The notes under the pieces were generated by a model. The model ran no database searches. It saw only the letters and a list, made by a program, of their open reading frames with translations, and was not told the origin of the DNA. From contig NZ_AP025510.1 of NCBI RefSeq assembly GCF_024347635.1, positions 2,976,001-3,040,000 on the forward strand: 64,000 bases of DNA, given 5' to 3'. The DNA comes from Vibrio tasmaniensis. Its GTDB lineage: Bacteria; Pseudomonadota; Gammaproteobacteria; Enterobacterales; Vibrionaceae. Both the position numbers and the translations under genes were made by a program. How positions within the stretch are numbered: position 1 is the first letter of the stretch; the number at the start of each line of letters is the position of its first letter. Below, in pieces: positions 1 through 10,214 of the stretch.

Positions 1-35
1 ACTCGGCTCTATTCTAAATTCTTAGGAGGGGTGAT

Positions 36-524
36 ATGTTACAATTTATAGAACAAGCTCTCAACCTTGCCCCCTTTAGCTGGGCAGGCCTCGCAGCATG
101 CATGTTGTGTGGTTCTCTAATCGGAATCGAAAGGCAAACACGCGGTAAACCCGTCGGAATACGGACATCGATCCTTATCATTAGCGGTACTTACTTCTTC
201 CTCACCATGGCGATTAGCCTATCCCCCAACACACTCGATCAAGCTCGTGTACTTGGTCAGATAATTACTGGGGTGGGTTTCCTTGGCGCTGGGGTAATGA
301 TGACATTGGATGGAAAGATTCATGGTGTCACGTCAGCGGCGATTATCTGGGTACTCGCTGCATTAGGTATGATGATCGCACTTGGCCACCTTTCGCAGTC
401 GGTTATTATCACGCTAATGGCGCTAGTGATTCTGCTTGGGGTCGACAAGGTCGAGAACAGCTTCCAAAGCTTACGCCGTGGTGTTCATCAGAAATGGATG
501 AGAAAAGTCCGCGTGAAAAAGTAA
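36..524 (+). CDS. MgtC/SapB-family membrane protein
   Basis: A 162-residue integral membrane protein of the MgtC/SapB family. The N-terminal MgtC signature is visible around residues 25-45 (GSLIGIERQTRGKPVGIRTS), followed by hydrophobic segments near 46-62, 75-90, 98-115 and 120-138. MgtC proteins are linked to magnesium stress and intramacrophage survival in some pathogens, but many family members are of unknown role. This copy lacks the long C-terminal cytoplasmic domain of virulence-type MgtC, so a general envelope role is as likely. The start is supported by an AGGAGGGG ribosome-binding site at 24-31. It stands alone on the plus strand and converges on the diguanylate cyclase gene. Confidence 0.85.
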   Translation: MLQFIEQALNLAPFSWAGLAACMLCGSLIGIERQTRGKPVGIRTSILIISGTYFFLTMAISLSPNTLDQARVLGQIITGVGFLGAGVMMTLDGKIHGVTSAAIIWVLAALGMMIALGHLSQSVIITLMALVILLGVDKVENSFQSLRRGVHQKWMRKVRVKK

Positions 525-604
525 CCCCTCGTCGGAAGACTTTTGGCCTTAGCTGCATTTTATCCTTAGCTACTGTTTCATCTTAAGGGTCTTTTTCCTT
601 AGAT

Positions 605-633
605 AAAAAGGAGCCTAGCAAACAACTAGGCTC
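605..633 (-). terminator. Rho-independent terminator after the diguanylate cyclase gene
   Basis: A perfect 8-bp stem (GAGCCTAG at 611-618, CTAGGCTC at 626-633) with a 7-nt loop. On the minus strand it is followed by a T-rich run (complement of 605-610). It may serve both convergent genes. Confidence 0.75.
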
Positions 634-651
634 TAAACTGCAGTTCACAAA

Positions 652-2130
652 TTAATGTACGTGAATAGACACTTGATTCTTACCAGCGGCCTTCGCCTTA
701 TAAAGCTGCTCATCTGATGAACGAATACTCTGGTTTTCCCACAAGTGTCCAATGCTGTCGAACTTGTTCAGTGAATAAAGCGTTGCTCCCCCTGATACTG
801 AGATATTAATCTTGTCACCGATCGGACATCGATAACTTTGCAAATTAATGTCATTTCTAATGCGTTCAAAGATCGATGAAAGTAATTCGGATGATTCGCC
901 CGTAATCGCGACAACAAACTCTTCACCACCAAATCTCGCCACTATATCTTTCTGCCTAACGCTGTTCAGCATTAACTGAGCTACATGGCAAATCACCTCA
1001 TCTCCTACCTTATGACCATACTGGTCATTCACCACTTTGAAATCATCGATATCAAATACGCCAACACCAATAATTGGCTCCTCATTTTGGTTCAGCAACC
1101 GAGCTTCAAAACCACGCCGATTATATAAACCAGTCAATGGGTCGAGCATCGCTAAATTCTTCAATCGCTTGTGCTCTTGCTTGGTATAAAACCGCCACAA
1201 CCACAGTGTTGAGATAAAGTACAAAGCTAACAAAATCAGTAATTGAACCCGCTCCAGTTCCAGCAAATGTAAGAAGTGCTCACTCTTTCCTTCTTCAATA
1301 GTCAGGTATAACTCAGTATTGACTCCATCGACATACAAAGGCCGTGAATAGGTAAAGTCCAACAGTCCATATTTGTTTACTCCTCTTGCGCTCGTCACCT
1401 TGTATCCATGAACGGGATTCGAGACGAGATTAGAGACGTAACCATCAACACCGAGTACTCCTCTAAACTCACCATCAACATAGATACCTTTGGTTAAAGT
1501 CACTACCTTCTTCCCTGTTAGGTAGTCATCGTATTCGCCGGTATACACCACTTGATCTTGACCCTGAGCTAAGCCAAAACGAATCGTATTCACCCAATAA
1601 GGGCGACTATTGACAACTGAATCAAAGGTGTCACCTTTAATGTAACGGGCGAAATCGGAAGGCGACGATATAATAAATTTATCTTTGGAGATAAAGTAAA
1701 TCGCAGAGATGGTATCAATGGTATTCGCAAAGTAAGCCATGGTGGGTGCGATAAACATGCGCCTGCCAGCTTCCAAATGAAGCTCCGACTTTAGATCGCA
1801 CATCTCACTTGGGCCAGAGAACATAAAATCAAATCGAGGGGCAGCTTGCTCTTCACTAATGAAGTAACACGTATCACCTTCGACCTTTTGCTCATGTGAG
1901 AATACGTAGGCATCTCCATGCAGCGGATAAAGTGCGGTAATATTATATTCAAGCGCATTAATAATCTGTGTAAGCTCCGCTAAAGAGCGTGTCACGCCTT
2001 GGTTTTCAATTCCATACTGCTTTTCTGACTCTTCCGCTGAATCAACAAGTAACAAGCTAAAAACCACTAAAAAGCTGGCGGTCAGACTTAAGAAAGCCTT
2101 TTTAAAATCGACGGTATGGGGACTAATCAA
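652..2130 (-). CDS. Membrane-anchored GGDEF diguanylate cyclase
   Basis: A 492-residue protein with a transmembrane segment near residues 11-28, a periplasmic sensor region of roughly 260 residues, a second transmembrane segment near 292-312 and a C-terminal GGDEF domain. The active-site loop reads GGEEF and an RQKD I-site lies five residues before it, so both catalysis and product inhibition by c-di-GMP look intact. It should make c-di-GMP from two GTP in response to an unknown periplasmic signal. The only in-frame start giving the first transmembrane helix is a TTG at 2130 without a clear ribosome-binding site, so the start is uncertain. c-di-GMP commonly controls vibrio exopolysaccharide, but no direct link to the nearby clusters can be seen. 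Confidence 0.9.
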   Translation of the reverse strand: MISPHTVDFKKAFLSLTASFLVVFSLLLVDSAEESEKQYGIENQGVTRSLAELTQIINALEYNITALYPLHGDAYVFSHEQKVEGDTCYFISEEQAAPRFDFMFSGPSEMCDLKSELHLEAGRRMFIAPTMAYFANTIDTISAIYFISKDKFIISSPSDFARYIKGDTFDSVVNSRPYWVNTIRFGLAQGQDQVVYTGEYDDYLTGKKVVTLTKGIYVDGEFRGVLGVDGYVSNLVSNPVHGYKVTSARGVNKYGLLDFTYSRPLYVDGVNTELYLTIEEGKSEHFLHLLELERVQLLILLALYFISTLWLWRFYTKQEHKRLKNLAMLDPLTGLYNRRGFEARLLNQNEEPIIGVGVFDIDDFKVVNDQYGHKVGDEVICHVAQLMLNSVRQKDIVARFGGEEFVVAITGESSELLSSIFERIRNDINLQSYRCPIGDKINISVSGGATLYSLNKFDSIGHLWENQSIRSSDEQLYKAKAAGKNQVSIHVH

Positions 2131-2358
2131 AGCATATAAGTCATCGTTGAAAATTTAGCGCACATTGTACCCACAAGTGAGAGCATCGCAACAAGAGTAT
2201 AAAACAACATGCTTACAGTAACGTTTGAGGAGTGAGATAGCAGATGTAAAATAACGCCTAAACATAGAAGTAAAGGCGTTGATAGGTTCAATCATGGATA
2301 GCTTTAAGCCTTGGCAGGAACATCGCTCACCAGTATTGAAACCAGCGCGGCTACCGTC

Positions 2359-2916
2359 TTACTTAGCAAAATTCACAATTGGGAAGCACGGGAAAAAACC
2401 ATTATCAGCACAGTTGATCAGGCCAATCTGTACACCTTCAATTTTATTGGTTTTGTTGAAGATACCAACCTGAACCGTCGACACCTCTGAAAGGTTCGCA
2501 GCGCCAACATCCACCATAGTGTTACCTTCGGAATAGTTTACGAAACTCACGTTCGCGCCTTTTACATCATTAGTAATGTTAACAGCACCTAGGTTAACAC
2601 CTGTTGTTTTACCTGTGTTCCAGTTAAAGAAACCTAGTGAAGCACCTGTCATTTCTTGGTTTACTTTTGATGCACCAAAAATACCAAGGTTCACACCTGT
2701 TGTGGTTTGCGTCTCAGACATACCAACAACCGCAAGGTCGACACCTTTAAGGTCATTGACTTGTCCGTGAAGCAGAGCCAGACGTACACCGCCAACCGCA
2801 TCTGAATCCGGAGCGTTGAAACCATTGATCGTTGAAAACATAACAGGCGAAGAAGCAAATGCTGCCGGTGCCATTACCGCTGCAGATACAGCAAGTACTG
2901 AAAGTAATTTTTTCAT
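2359..2916 (-). CDS. VC2662-family secreted repeat protein
   Basis: A 185-residue exported protein with a signal peptide (MKKLLSVLAVSAAVMAPAAFA, cleavage predicted after residue 21). The mature part is a run of about seven imperfect ~20-residue repeats of the form xGVnlGxFN (for example TTTGVNLGIFGASK and TTGVNLGAVNITND), with a C-terminal tail containing two cysteines and ending in FPIVNFAK. This matches the VC2662-type proteins found beside groESL in vibrios, related to the LA_2272 surface-repeat group. The repeat spacing suggests a beta-solenoid-like fold at the cell surface or in the periplasm. Function is unknown. A GGAGA ribosome-binding site precedes the ATG. Confidence 0.75.
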   Translation of the reverse strand: MKKLLSVLAVSAAVMAPAAFASSPVMFSTINGFNAPDSDAVGGVRLALLHGQVNDLKGVDLAVVGMSETQTTTGVNLGIFGASKVNQEMTGASLGFFNWNTGKTTGVNLGAVNITNDVKGANVSFVNYSEGNTMVDVGAANLSEVSTVQVGIFNKTNKIEGVQIGLINCADNGFFPCFPIVNFAK

Positions 2917-2986
2917 TGGGGAGTCTCCACTGACTTATTGTTGACTTGATCAATCTATATTTGATCAAGTATTTATTGTCCTTCAC

Positions 2987-3271
2987 TCAACAGCTATCCA
3001 TGTTAAATCAATGTCATAACTGTACCATTGAATATAAGACCCAAAATCATAAAGAGCAATATTGAGCGGAGGATATCATGAGAGGCAAGAGTAACCATCG
3101 GCAGTCAGGTTTCTATAAGTAGACGATAAAGATTCCCTATCACGCTCGTGCCTCGCTGTCGGGAATGACGAAGCACAAAGCAACTCAAGCAATAACAACC
3201 GTCATTCCAGAACCGAGGGACGAAGTATCTGGAATCTCACTTTAACGGCGAATACAATTATACGAGCATAA
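2987..3271. other. Gene-free stretch with a dispersed repeat
   Basis: This part of the gap between the VC2662-family gene and the groEL terminator holds no supported ORF. Positions 3128-3238 are a copy of a dispersed intergenic repeat described separately. Confidence 0.6.
3128..3238. repeat. Dispersed intergenic palindromic repeat, copy 1 (modules A then B)
   Basis: Module A at about 3128-3170 carries the arms TTCCCTATCACG and GGGAATGA around a CTCGTGCCTCGCT core. Module B at about 3200-3238 carries the arms ATTCCAGA and TCTGGAAT around a GAGGGACGAA core. Both modules recur at 8137-8258 and 40649-40776, and B alone at 38385-38415. All copies are between genes, as expected for REP/MITE-like elements. 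Confidence 0.75.
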
Positions 3272-3297
3272 AAAACGGAGACCGAAGTCTCCGTTTT
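3272..3297 (-). terminator. groESL terminator
   Basis: An 11-bp perfect stem (AAAACGGAGAC at 3272-3282, GTCTCCGTTTT at 3287-3297) with a CGAA tetraloop lies 46 bp after the groEL stop. It has T-rich flanks in both directions. Confidence 0.85.
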
Positions 3298-3342
3298 CTA
3301 AAGCTTATGTATGACTTTCCCTGTTACGAGAAAGGGGGATGA

Positions 3343-5013
<1,671 letters not shown>

Positions 5014-5040
5014 TCAATCAGTTCAATTTTATGGGTCGGA

Positions 5041-5331
5041 TTACTCAACGATCGCCATGATATTGAACTCAGACATTATCAGTACTTCTTTGCCATCGAT
5101 CTTTTCCGCTCTAGTACCGCGGTCTTCTGCAAAGATAACTGTGTCGCCAACTTTAACGTCCAATGGTTGTAGTGAGCCGTTTTCTAGAATGCGGCCTTTG
5201 CCAACAGCTAGAATTGTACCGCGAGTTGATTTTTCAGCGGCAGAACCAGTTAGAACGATGCCACCAGCAGATTTAGATTCAACTTCTTGGCGCTCAACGA
5301 TAACTCGGTCGTGTAGAGGACGGATATTCAT
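5041..5331 (-). CDS. groES: Co-chaperonin GroES (Hsp10)
   Basis: The 96-residue lid of the GroEL chamber, beginning [20 protein letters not shown]. The mobile loop that binds GroEL (around [15 protein letters not shown], residues 21-35) is intact, and length is normal. It is the first gene of the groES-groEL operon, preceded by a CAGGAG ribosome-binding site and a heat-shock promoter about 65-100 bp upstream. Confidence 0.98.
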   Translation of the reverse strand: MNIRPLHDRVIVERQEVESKSAGGIVLTGSAAEKSTRGTILAVGKGRILENGSLQPLDVKVGDTVIFAEDRGTRAEKIDGKEVLIMSEFNIMAIVE

Positions 5332-5397
5332 CGGTCAGATCTCCTGATAATTTCCATTAATTTGATAGTTGCCACGATTGGCATGAGGTTACTCAAT

Positions 5398-5434
5398 ATG
5401 TTGGGGCAATGTGAAAGATCCCAAGGGGGGAAAG
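5398..5434 (-). promoter_or_regulatory. Sigma-32 heat-shock promoter of groESL
   Basis: On the minus strand, TTTCCCCCCTTGGG (5420-5433) is followed after 13 nt by CCCCAACA (5399-5406). This fits the sigma-32 pattern of a C-rich CTTGAA-type -35 and a CCCCAT-type -10, and closely resembles the E. coli groE promoter layout. Confidence 0.75.
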
Positions 5435-5480
5435 ATACTTTTTGTGAAGAACTTCAAACAACAAGAAATGTAGAATGAAA

Positions 5481-5507
5481 AATGGCTAGTGGATAACACT
5501 AGCCATT
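5481..5507 (-). terminator. Terminator after the wzz gene
   Basis: A 10-bp perfect stem (AATGGCTAGT at 5481-5490, ACTAGCCATT at 5498-5507) with a 7-nt loop lies just beyond the wzz stop, followed on the minus strand by TTTCATT. Confidence 0.65.
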
Positions 5508-5513
5508 TGAAAT

Positions 5514-6638
5514 TTAATCTTCTTTTCTAAACGCAAAGCGTATTAGAACAATCGCAACCCCTAGCATACCGCCTAACAAAATACCAAGAACAACGATTAG
5601 AGCTCGTTTAGGTTTATCTCGGACTAATGGTTGCTCAACATTACTTAGATATCGAAATGCTTGAAAATCAACGGTTCGATCGATTTTAATATTGTCGAGC
5701 ATGTCTAACTGAGCTGTTATTTGTTGGAGGCGAGGCTCTAAAACCGTTAAATTTTTTACAGACTCCAACACCTTGATTTTTTCTTGCAAAGCTTTTGAGC
5801 CAAGTTCTATTGCATAAAAATCTCTTGCGTTACCACTAAAAATAGGAGTTTCGACACCGGCTGCTTTAGCAATCCCCAAGGCCGACTGCGTTCGTTCGAC
5901 TTCAGCGCGCAACCTGTTTTTAGCCTTGCTTTCAAGAACCATTTTTTGCTGAATTAATTCGTTACGCTCACCGAAAACAAGTGCTTCAAGATGATCAAAT
6001 ACATCATCACGAACTTGAAGCTCGGTAAAAGAAATATAAGATTTTAATAAATTAAAACTACTTTCTTTCGCTGTTGATTGAACACTTAGGACATATGGTG
6101 CATCTTTGTTCTTCTTATCTATTAATAGCGCAGAGATCCTTTCGAACCACTCTATGTATAGCTTGCGGGTAGCATCTTCAGTTATTTCAGAAGCATTCGA
6201 AAAATGACTCTCTTTAATATTTTTAAATTCAGCGCTTTGCTCTAAAAAAGCTTGCTTATTATTGCTTGAATTAAATAAATCGACAAACCGTTGAAATATA
6301 ACCTGAGAGTCAACTAAATAATCGAGTTCTTCGCTACCAGTGGTAGAACCATTTGCTTGATAAATAGAGAAAGCAGGTTGAAACTGTTTCACTTGCTGCT
6401 GATACATAATTCTATCTTGAAGTTCAGCTTTTGTAATCTTGGCCTCAGAAGACCACCATTCTTGAGATGTCAACGCAAAACCAATAGAACTTGCAGTAAA
6501 CAAAGCCGTAACCAATATTATTATGAGCTTACCATCCCACAAAGCCTTAAAAAGCTCTTTAAGATCGATCTCATCATTTGATGTATACATCGGCGGATTT
6601 TGTTGGGAATACGGCTGTGGTTGTGTGTGCTGCTTCAC
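5514..6638 (-). CDS. wzz: Wzz-type polysaccharide chain-length regulator
   Basis: A 374-residue polysaccharide co-polymerase. An N-terminal cytoplasmic stretch containing DEIDLKELFKALWDGK leads into a transmembrane helix near residues 36-54, then a long periplasmic, largely helical domain, then a second transmembrane helix near 345-366 preceded by the conserved proline-rich segment (VRDKPKRALIVVLGILLGG). No Walker motifs follow, so it is Wzz-like rather than a Wzc kinase. It should set the modal O-antigen chain length together with the Wzy encoded at 20853-22067. The start is a GTG at 6638 with a GAGAG site upstream; the next in-frame ATG is residue 17. It lies outside the main cluster, separated by the MATE exporter and gpmI. 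Confidence 0.85.
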   Translation of the reverse strand: MKQHTQPQPYSQQNPPMYTSNDEIDLKELFKALWDGKLIIILVTALFTASSIGFALTSQEWWSSEAKITKAELQDRIMYQQQVKQFQPAFSIYQANGSTTGSEELDYLVDSQVIFQRFVDLFNSSNNKQAFLEQSAEFKNIKESHFSNASEITEDATRKLYIEWFERISALLIDKKNKDAPYVLSVQSTAKESSFNLLKSYISFTELQVRDDVFDHLEALVFGERNELIQQKMVLESKAKNRLRAEVERTQSALGIAKAAGVETPIFSGNARDFYAIELGSKALQEKIKVLESVKNLTVLEPRLQQITAQLDMLDNIKIDRTVDFQAFRYLSNVEQPLVRDKPKRALIVVLGILLGGMLGVAIVLIRFAFRKED

Positions 6639-6795
6639 TGTAAATCTCTCAAAAATATCTAAATTGATAACGGCGGAATCGTATCACACCGTATACCGTT
6701 AGTATTGTGTGATTTGTAAACTTTATGAAAGCGATCTTCAGACTATTCACAATTCACTGTATTCTACTCATATTCTAGTTCAATCGGCGTTTTAC

Positions 6796-8130
6796 ATGCA
6801 AGATAAGCACGGGCTATTAGCCGCTCCCATTGAAAGTACATTGCGTACCATGACCATACCGACTATTTTCGGTATGGTGGCGATCTTGATGTTTAACCTC
6901 GTCGATACTTTCTTTATCTCGTTGCTTGGCACTCAAGCCTTAGCAGCGGTGAGCTTTACCTTTCCAGTCACTTTTTCCATCAACTGCATCACCATGGGGA
7001 TTGGTATTGGTTTATCGACGTGTATCGGTCGGTTGCTTGGTCAAGGCTACGCACAAAATGCGGCGAGATTTACCTGCCATGGGTTATTACTTGCGGTGCT
7101 TCTTGTTGGCTTTGCATCAACTCTGGGACTTGTAACGCTTGAACCTATGTTTGCCTTATTGGGGGCAGAACCTGAATTAATGCCACTAATATCTGAATAC
7201 ATGACAGTCTGGTACTTAGCCATTCCACTACTTGTTATTCCAATGGCAGGTAATAGTGCTATACGAGCGAGTGGCGATACCAAAACACCCGCCAAAATCA
7301 TGCTACTGGCTGGGCTTATAAATGGCGTTTTAGATCCGCTACTCATCTTCGGGTATGGGCCTTTCCCTGAGCTGGGGATTCAAGGCGCAGCCATTGCCAG
7401 TGGTTTCAGTTGGTTTGGTGCGTTATGTGGTTCACTGTATGTATTAACCATACGAGAAAAACTGCTTGCTCCACCTAAGCTGAAAAACATAGTCAGTGAC
7501 TGGCGACAGATCCTAAAAATAGGAACACCAGCCGCTCTGTCTAACGCTCTGAATCCACTTACTGGCGCTATCATCATGATGATGTTGGCCAAGCAAGGGA
7601 CTCAAGCGGTGGCGGCGTATGGCGCAGCGCAACGTATTGAGTCCATTCTTATCATTGTGTTGATGTCTCTTACTTCGGCTCTTACGCCTTTCATGGCGCA
7701 GAACTTTGGTGCAAACAACCCTCAGCGCAGTTTTAAGGCCCTGTTTCTAAGCATGCGCTTTGCCATATTATTCCAAGGGTTGGTCTTCTTAATGATGGTG
7801 CCATTGAGCATTCCTTTGGCCGCCCTGTTCTCGCAAGAAGAGTCAGTGCGAGGCATATTGTGGCATTACCTGCTAGTAGTGCCCTTTAGCTATGGGTTCC
7901 AAGGCATTGTGATGATGCTGATCAGCGGCATGAACGCCATGCATCAACCACTTAAAGCCTTCCAATGGAGCTTCATGCGCCTGTTTGTCTTTACCTTGCC
8001 GTTCGCTTGGATAGGCAGCCAAATCGATGGTGTCGAAGGACTGTTCATAGGCTTAGCCTTAGGGAACATTGTCGGCGGTGTTTCAGGGTATTGTTTCGCA
8101 CTTCGAGTGAAGGCTCGAGCTAGCAAATAA
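6796..8130 (+). CDS. MATE-family multidrug/metabolite exporter
   Basis: A roughly 444-residue inner-membrane transporter with about twelve hydrophobic segments in two homologous halves, as in the MATE family (Na+ or H+ coupled export of cationic drugs or metabolites). Family-typical stretches include IFGMVAILMFNLVDTFFIS near the N-terminus and the GDTKTPAKIM loop in the first half. The frame stays open upstream to 6709, but the added N-terminus is not membrane-like, so the ATG at 6796 (MQDKHGLL) is preferred. Neither start has a strong ribosome-binding site. It is divergent from wzz and apparently monocistronic. Substrate unknown. Confidence 0.85.
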   Translation: MQDKHGLLAAPIESTLRTMTIPTIFGMVAILMFNLVDTFFISLLGTQALAAVSFTFPVTFSINCITMGIGIGLSTCIGRLLGQGYAQNAARFTCHGLLLAVLLVGFASTLGLVTLEPMFALLGAEPELMPLISEYMTVWYLAIPLLVIPMAGNSAIRASGDTKTPAKIMLLAGLINGVLDPLLIFGYGPFPELGIQGAAIASGFSWFGALCGSLYVLTIREKLLAPPKLKNIVSDWRQILKIGTPAALSNALNPLTGAIIMMMLAKQGTQAVAAYGAAQRIESILIIVLMSLTSALTPFMAQNFGANNPQRSFKALFLSMRFAILFQGLVFLMMVPLSIPLAALFSQEESVRGILWHYLLVVPFSYGFQGIVMMLISGMNAMHQPLKAFQWSFMRLFVFTLPFAWIGSQIDGVEGLFIGLALGNIVGGVSGYCFALRVKARASK

Positions 8131-8360
8131 CCCTCTATCATTCCCTACAGCGAGGGACGAGCGTGATAGGGAAACTCTCTTTATGTTGAACACCGAATAT
8201 GACAAGTAATACATGGCATGATATTCCAGATATTTCGTTCCTCAATTCTGGAACGACGAAATCATTAAGGCTTTTGTTTAATTTGCTTTTAAGCTCTAAA
8301 AGTTCTTCGTATCCCTATTACCCGCATCCACATCTCGCATCTATTCCCCAGACTACAGAT
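8131..8360. other. Gene-free stretch with a dispersed repeat
   Basis: No supported gene lies between the MATE exporter and the gpmI terminator. It contains a copy of the dispersed palindromic repeat at 8137-8258. Confidence 0.6.
8137..8258. repeat. Dispersed intergenic palindromic repeat, copy 2 (inverted)
   Basis: Module A is inverted at about 8137-8176 (TTCCCTACAGCGAGGGACGA then GCGTGATAGGGAA). Module B is inverted at about 8219-8258 (ATATTCCAGATATTTCGTTC then CTCAATTCTGGAACGAC). Read on the minus strand the order is B-A, the same as copy 4 at 40649-40776. Confidence 0.75.
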
Positions 8361-8362
8361 AC

Positions 8363-8394
8363 AAAAAAAACGGCCACACTTACGTGCAGCCGTT
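8363..8394 (-). terminator. gpmI terminator
   Basis: A GC-rich imperfect stem (AACGGCCAC with GTGCAGCCGTT, about 8369-8394) is followed on the minus strand by a run of eight T residues (complement of 8363-8370). Confidence 0.75.
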
Positions 8395-8436
8395 CTAGTA
8401 TTCGATGAAAGTTAAACTATTTATCTAAAACAGCAA

Positions 8437-9969
8437 TTACTTAACGATCACGTCACCTGACATTTCTGCTGGGATATCAATACCAGACAGAGACAGCATC
8501 GTTGGTGCAAGATCAGACAGCTTACCGCCCTCCTTGAACTCAACGTCTTTGCTGCCTACGTAGATAAGTGGAACTGGTAGGTTAGTGTGCGCCGTGTGGA
8601 TGCCGCCCGTTTCTGGGTTTACCATCATTTCTGCGTTACCGTGGTCCGCTGTGATAAGCAGTTGGCCATCGGCTTCTTTGATTGCTTCAACTACTTTATC
8701 AAGGCATTCATCTAACGACTCTACGGCTTTAACCGCTGCATCGTAAACGCCAGTGTGGCCAACCATGTCACAGTTAGGGAAGTTACACACGATAGCGTCG
8801 TATTTGCCGCCTTTGATTGCTGCAACAAGCTTTTCAGTTAGCTCTGGTGCGCTCATTTCTGGCTGTAGGTCGTAAGTCGCTACTTTTGGAGAAGCAACAA
8901 GCTGACGCTCTTCACCTTCAAACTCGTCTTCTTTACCGCCGTTGAAGAAGAACGTCACGTGCGCGTATTTCTCTGTTTCAGAGATACGTAGCTGCGTTTT
9001 GCCTTCTTTCGATAGCCATTCACCGTAAGTGTTCTCTAGGGAGGCCGGTGGGAATGCACAAAGAAGCGGAATGTCTGCCGCGTATTGAGTCAGCATCACA
9101 AAGTCGATTGCTGGGAATACGTTACGCTCAAAACCGTCGAAGTTAGGTACGAATGCACGAGTAATTTCACGCGCACGGTCAGCACGGTAGTTCATGAAGA
9201 TAACCGCATCGCCATCAACGATAGCTGCAGACCCTTCGCCTTCCGCTTTAATTTCAGTCGCTTTTACGAACTCATCGTTTTCGTCACGAGCGTAAGCTGC
9301 TTCAAGGCCAGCAACCGCCGTGTCGAATGTGAATTCCGCTTTTGCTTGAGTCAATAGGTCGTAAGATTCTTGAACGCGATCCCAGTTGTTATCACGGTCC
9401 ATTGCGTAGTAACGACCAATAAGCGAAGCCACACGGCCTTTGCCCAGTTTAGCGAATAGCGCTTGGAAGCGAGCTAGTGTGTTTTCTGCGCTACGTGGCG
9501 GCGTATCACGACCGTCTAGGAATGCGTGTAAGTAGATTTTCTCTGCGCCACGTTCTGCTGCCATTTCAACGGCTGCGTAGATGTGATCTTCATGAGAGTG
9601 AACGCCACCTGGAGACATAAGGCCCATGATGTGAACGGCTTTGTCTGCTTTAACTGCTTTATCAACAGCGTTAACTAGCGCTTCAGTTTGAGCGAACTCG
9701 CCGTCTGCGATTGATTTAGTAATACGCGTTAAATCTTGGTATACCACGCGACCCGCACCGATATTGGTGTGACCCACTTCAGAGTTACCCATTTGGCCAT
9801 CAGGCAGGCCTACATCTAAGCCAGAAGCAGAGATTAGCGTGTTAGGTTGGTTAGCAATAAGACCGTCTAATACAGGTGTATTAGCGTTCGCGATAGCGTT
9901 GTCTTGGTTGTCTTGACGGTAACCGTAACCGTCAAGGATCACTAGAGCCATTGGCTTCTTAGCTGACAT
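8437..9969 (-). CDS. gpmI: 2,3-bisphosphoglycerate-independent phosphoglycerate mutase
   Basis: A 510-residue glycolytic enzyme interconverting 3- and 2-phosphoglycerate with two Mn2+ ions, in the cytosol. The N-terminal metal-binding aspartate lies in [11 protein letters not shown], the catalytic serine in [16 protein letters not shown] (near residue 62), and further metal ligands in [11 protein letters not shown] near the C-terminus. The frame can be extended to a TTG at 9987, but ATG 9969 ([10 protein letters not shown]) has a GAGG site at a good distance and gives the usual family length. It is monocistronic, with its own terminator. Confidence 0.97.
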   Translation of the reverse strand: MSAKKPMALVILDGYGYRQDNQDNAIANANTPVLDGLIANQPNTLISASGLDVGLPDGQMGNSEVGHTNIGAGRVVYQDLTRITKSIADGEFAQTEALVNAVDKAVKADKAVHIMGLMSPGGVHSHEDHIYAAVEMAAERGAEKIYLHAFLDGRDTPPRSAENTLARFQALFAKLGKGRVASLIGRYYAMDRDNNWDRVQESYDLLTQAKAEFTFDTAVAGLEAAYARDENDEFVKATEIKAEGEGSAAIVDGDAVIFMNYRADRAREITRAFVPNFDGFERNVFPAIDFVMLTQYAADIPLLCAFPPASLENTYGEWLSKEGKTQLRISETEKYAHVTFFFNGGKEDEFEGEERQLVASPKVATYDLQPEMSAPELTEKLVAAIKGGKYDAIVCNFPNCDMVGHTGVYDAAVKAVESLDECLDKVVEAIKEADGQLLITADHGNAEMMVNPETGGIHTAHTNLPVPLIYVGSKDVEFKEGGKLSDLAPTMLSLSGIDIPAEMSGDVIVK

Positions 9970-10175
9970 AGGATTGACCTCGTTCAATTCAAAATAAATC
10001 AGTATAAAAACAAATTAGCGTAACTTTACTACAGTTTACAGTCAAAACTGTAGTGGAAGATCAAGAAAGGGCGCAGGTAGGATGAACGAATATGAAAAAA
10101 AACGTCATTTTGTGTTTAACTGACTATGCGAAGCACTTAGATAATCAAGCACTCGCTACGCATTCGACACAATCA

Positions 10176-10205
10176 AAAATAGCCCCATAATCGCATTAAG
10201 AGGCT
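10176..10205 (-). terminator. Terminator of the O-antigen operon
   Basis: On the minus strand, AGCCTC-T-TAAT-GCG-ATTA-T-GGGGCT forms a long stem with a 3-nt loop (10181-10205), followed by ATTTTTG. It lies 10 bp after the stop of the WbpM-like gene, the last gene of the cluster. Confidence 0.8.
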
Positions 10206-10214
10206 CTCTATTAT

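Noticed and set aside
2279..2473. Small plus-strand ORF overlapping the VC2662-family gene
   Set aside because: Most of it is antisense to the repeat protein and it lacks a ribosome-binding site.
5514..6638. Wzc-type kinase instead of Wzz
   Set aside because: There are no Walker A/B motifs or tyrosine-rich tail, and the protein ends just after the second transmembrane helix.
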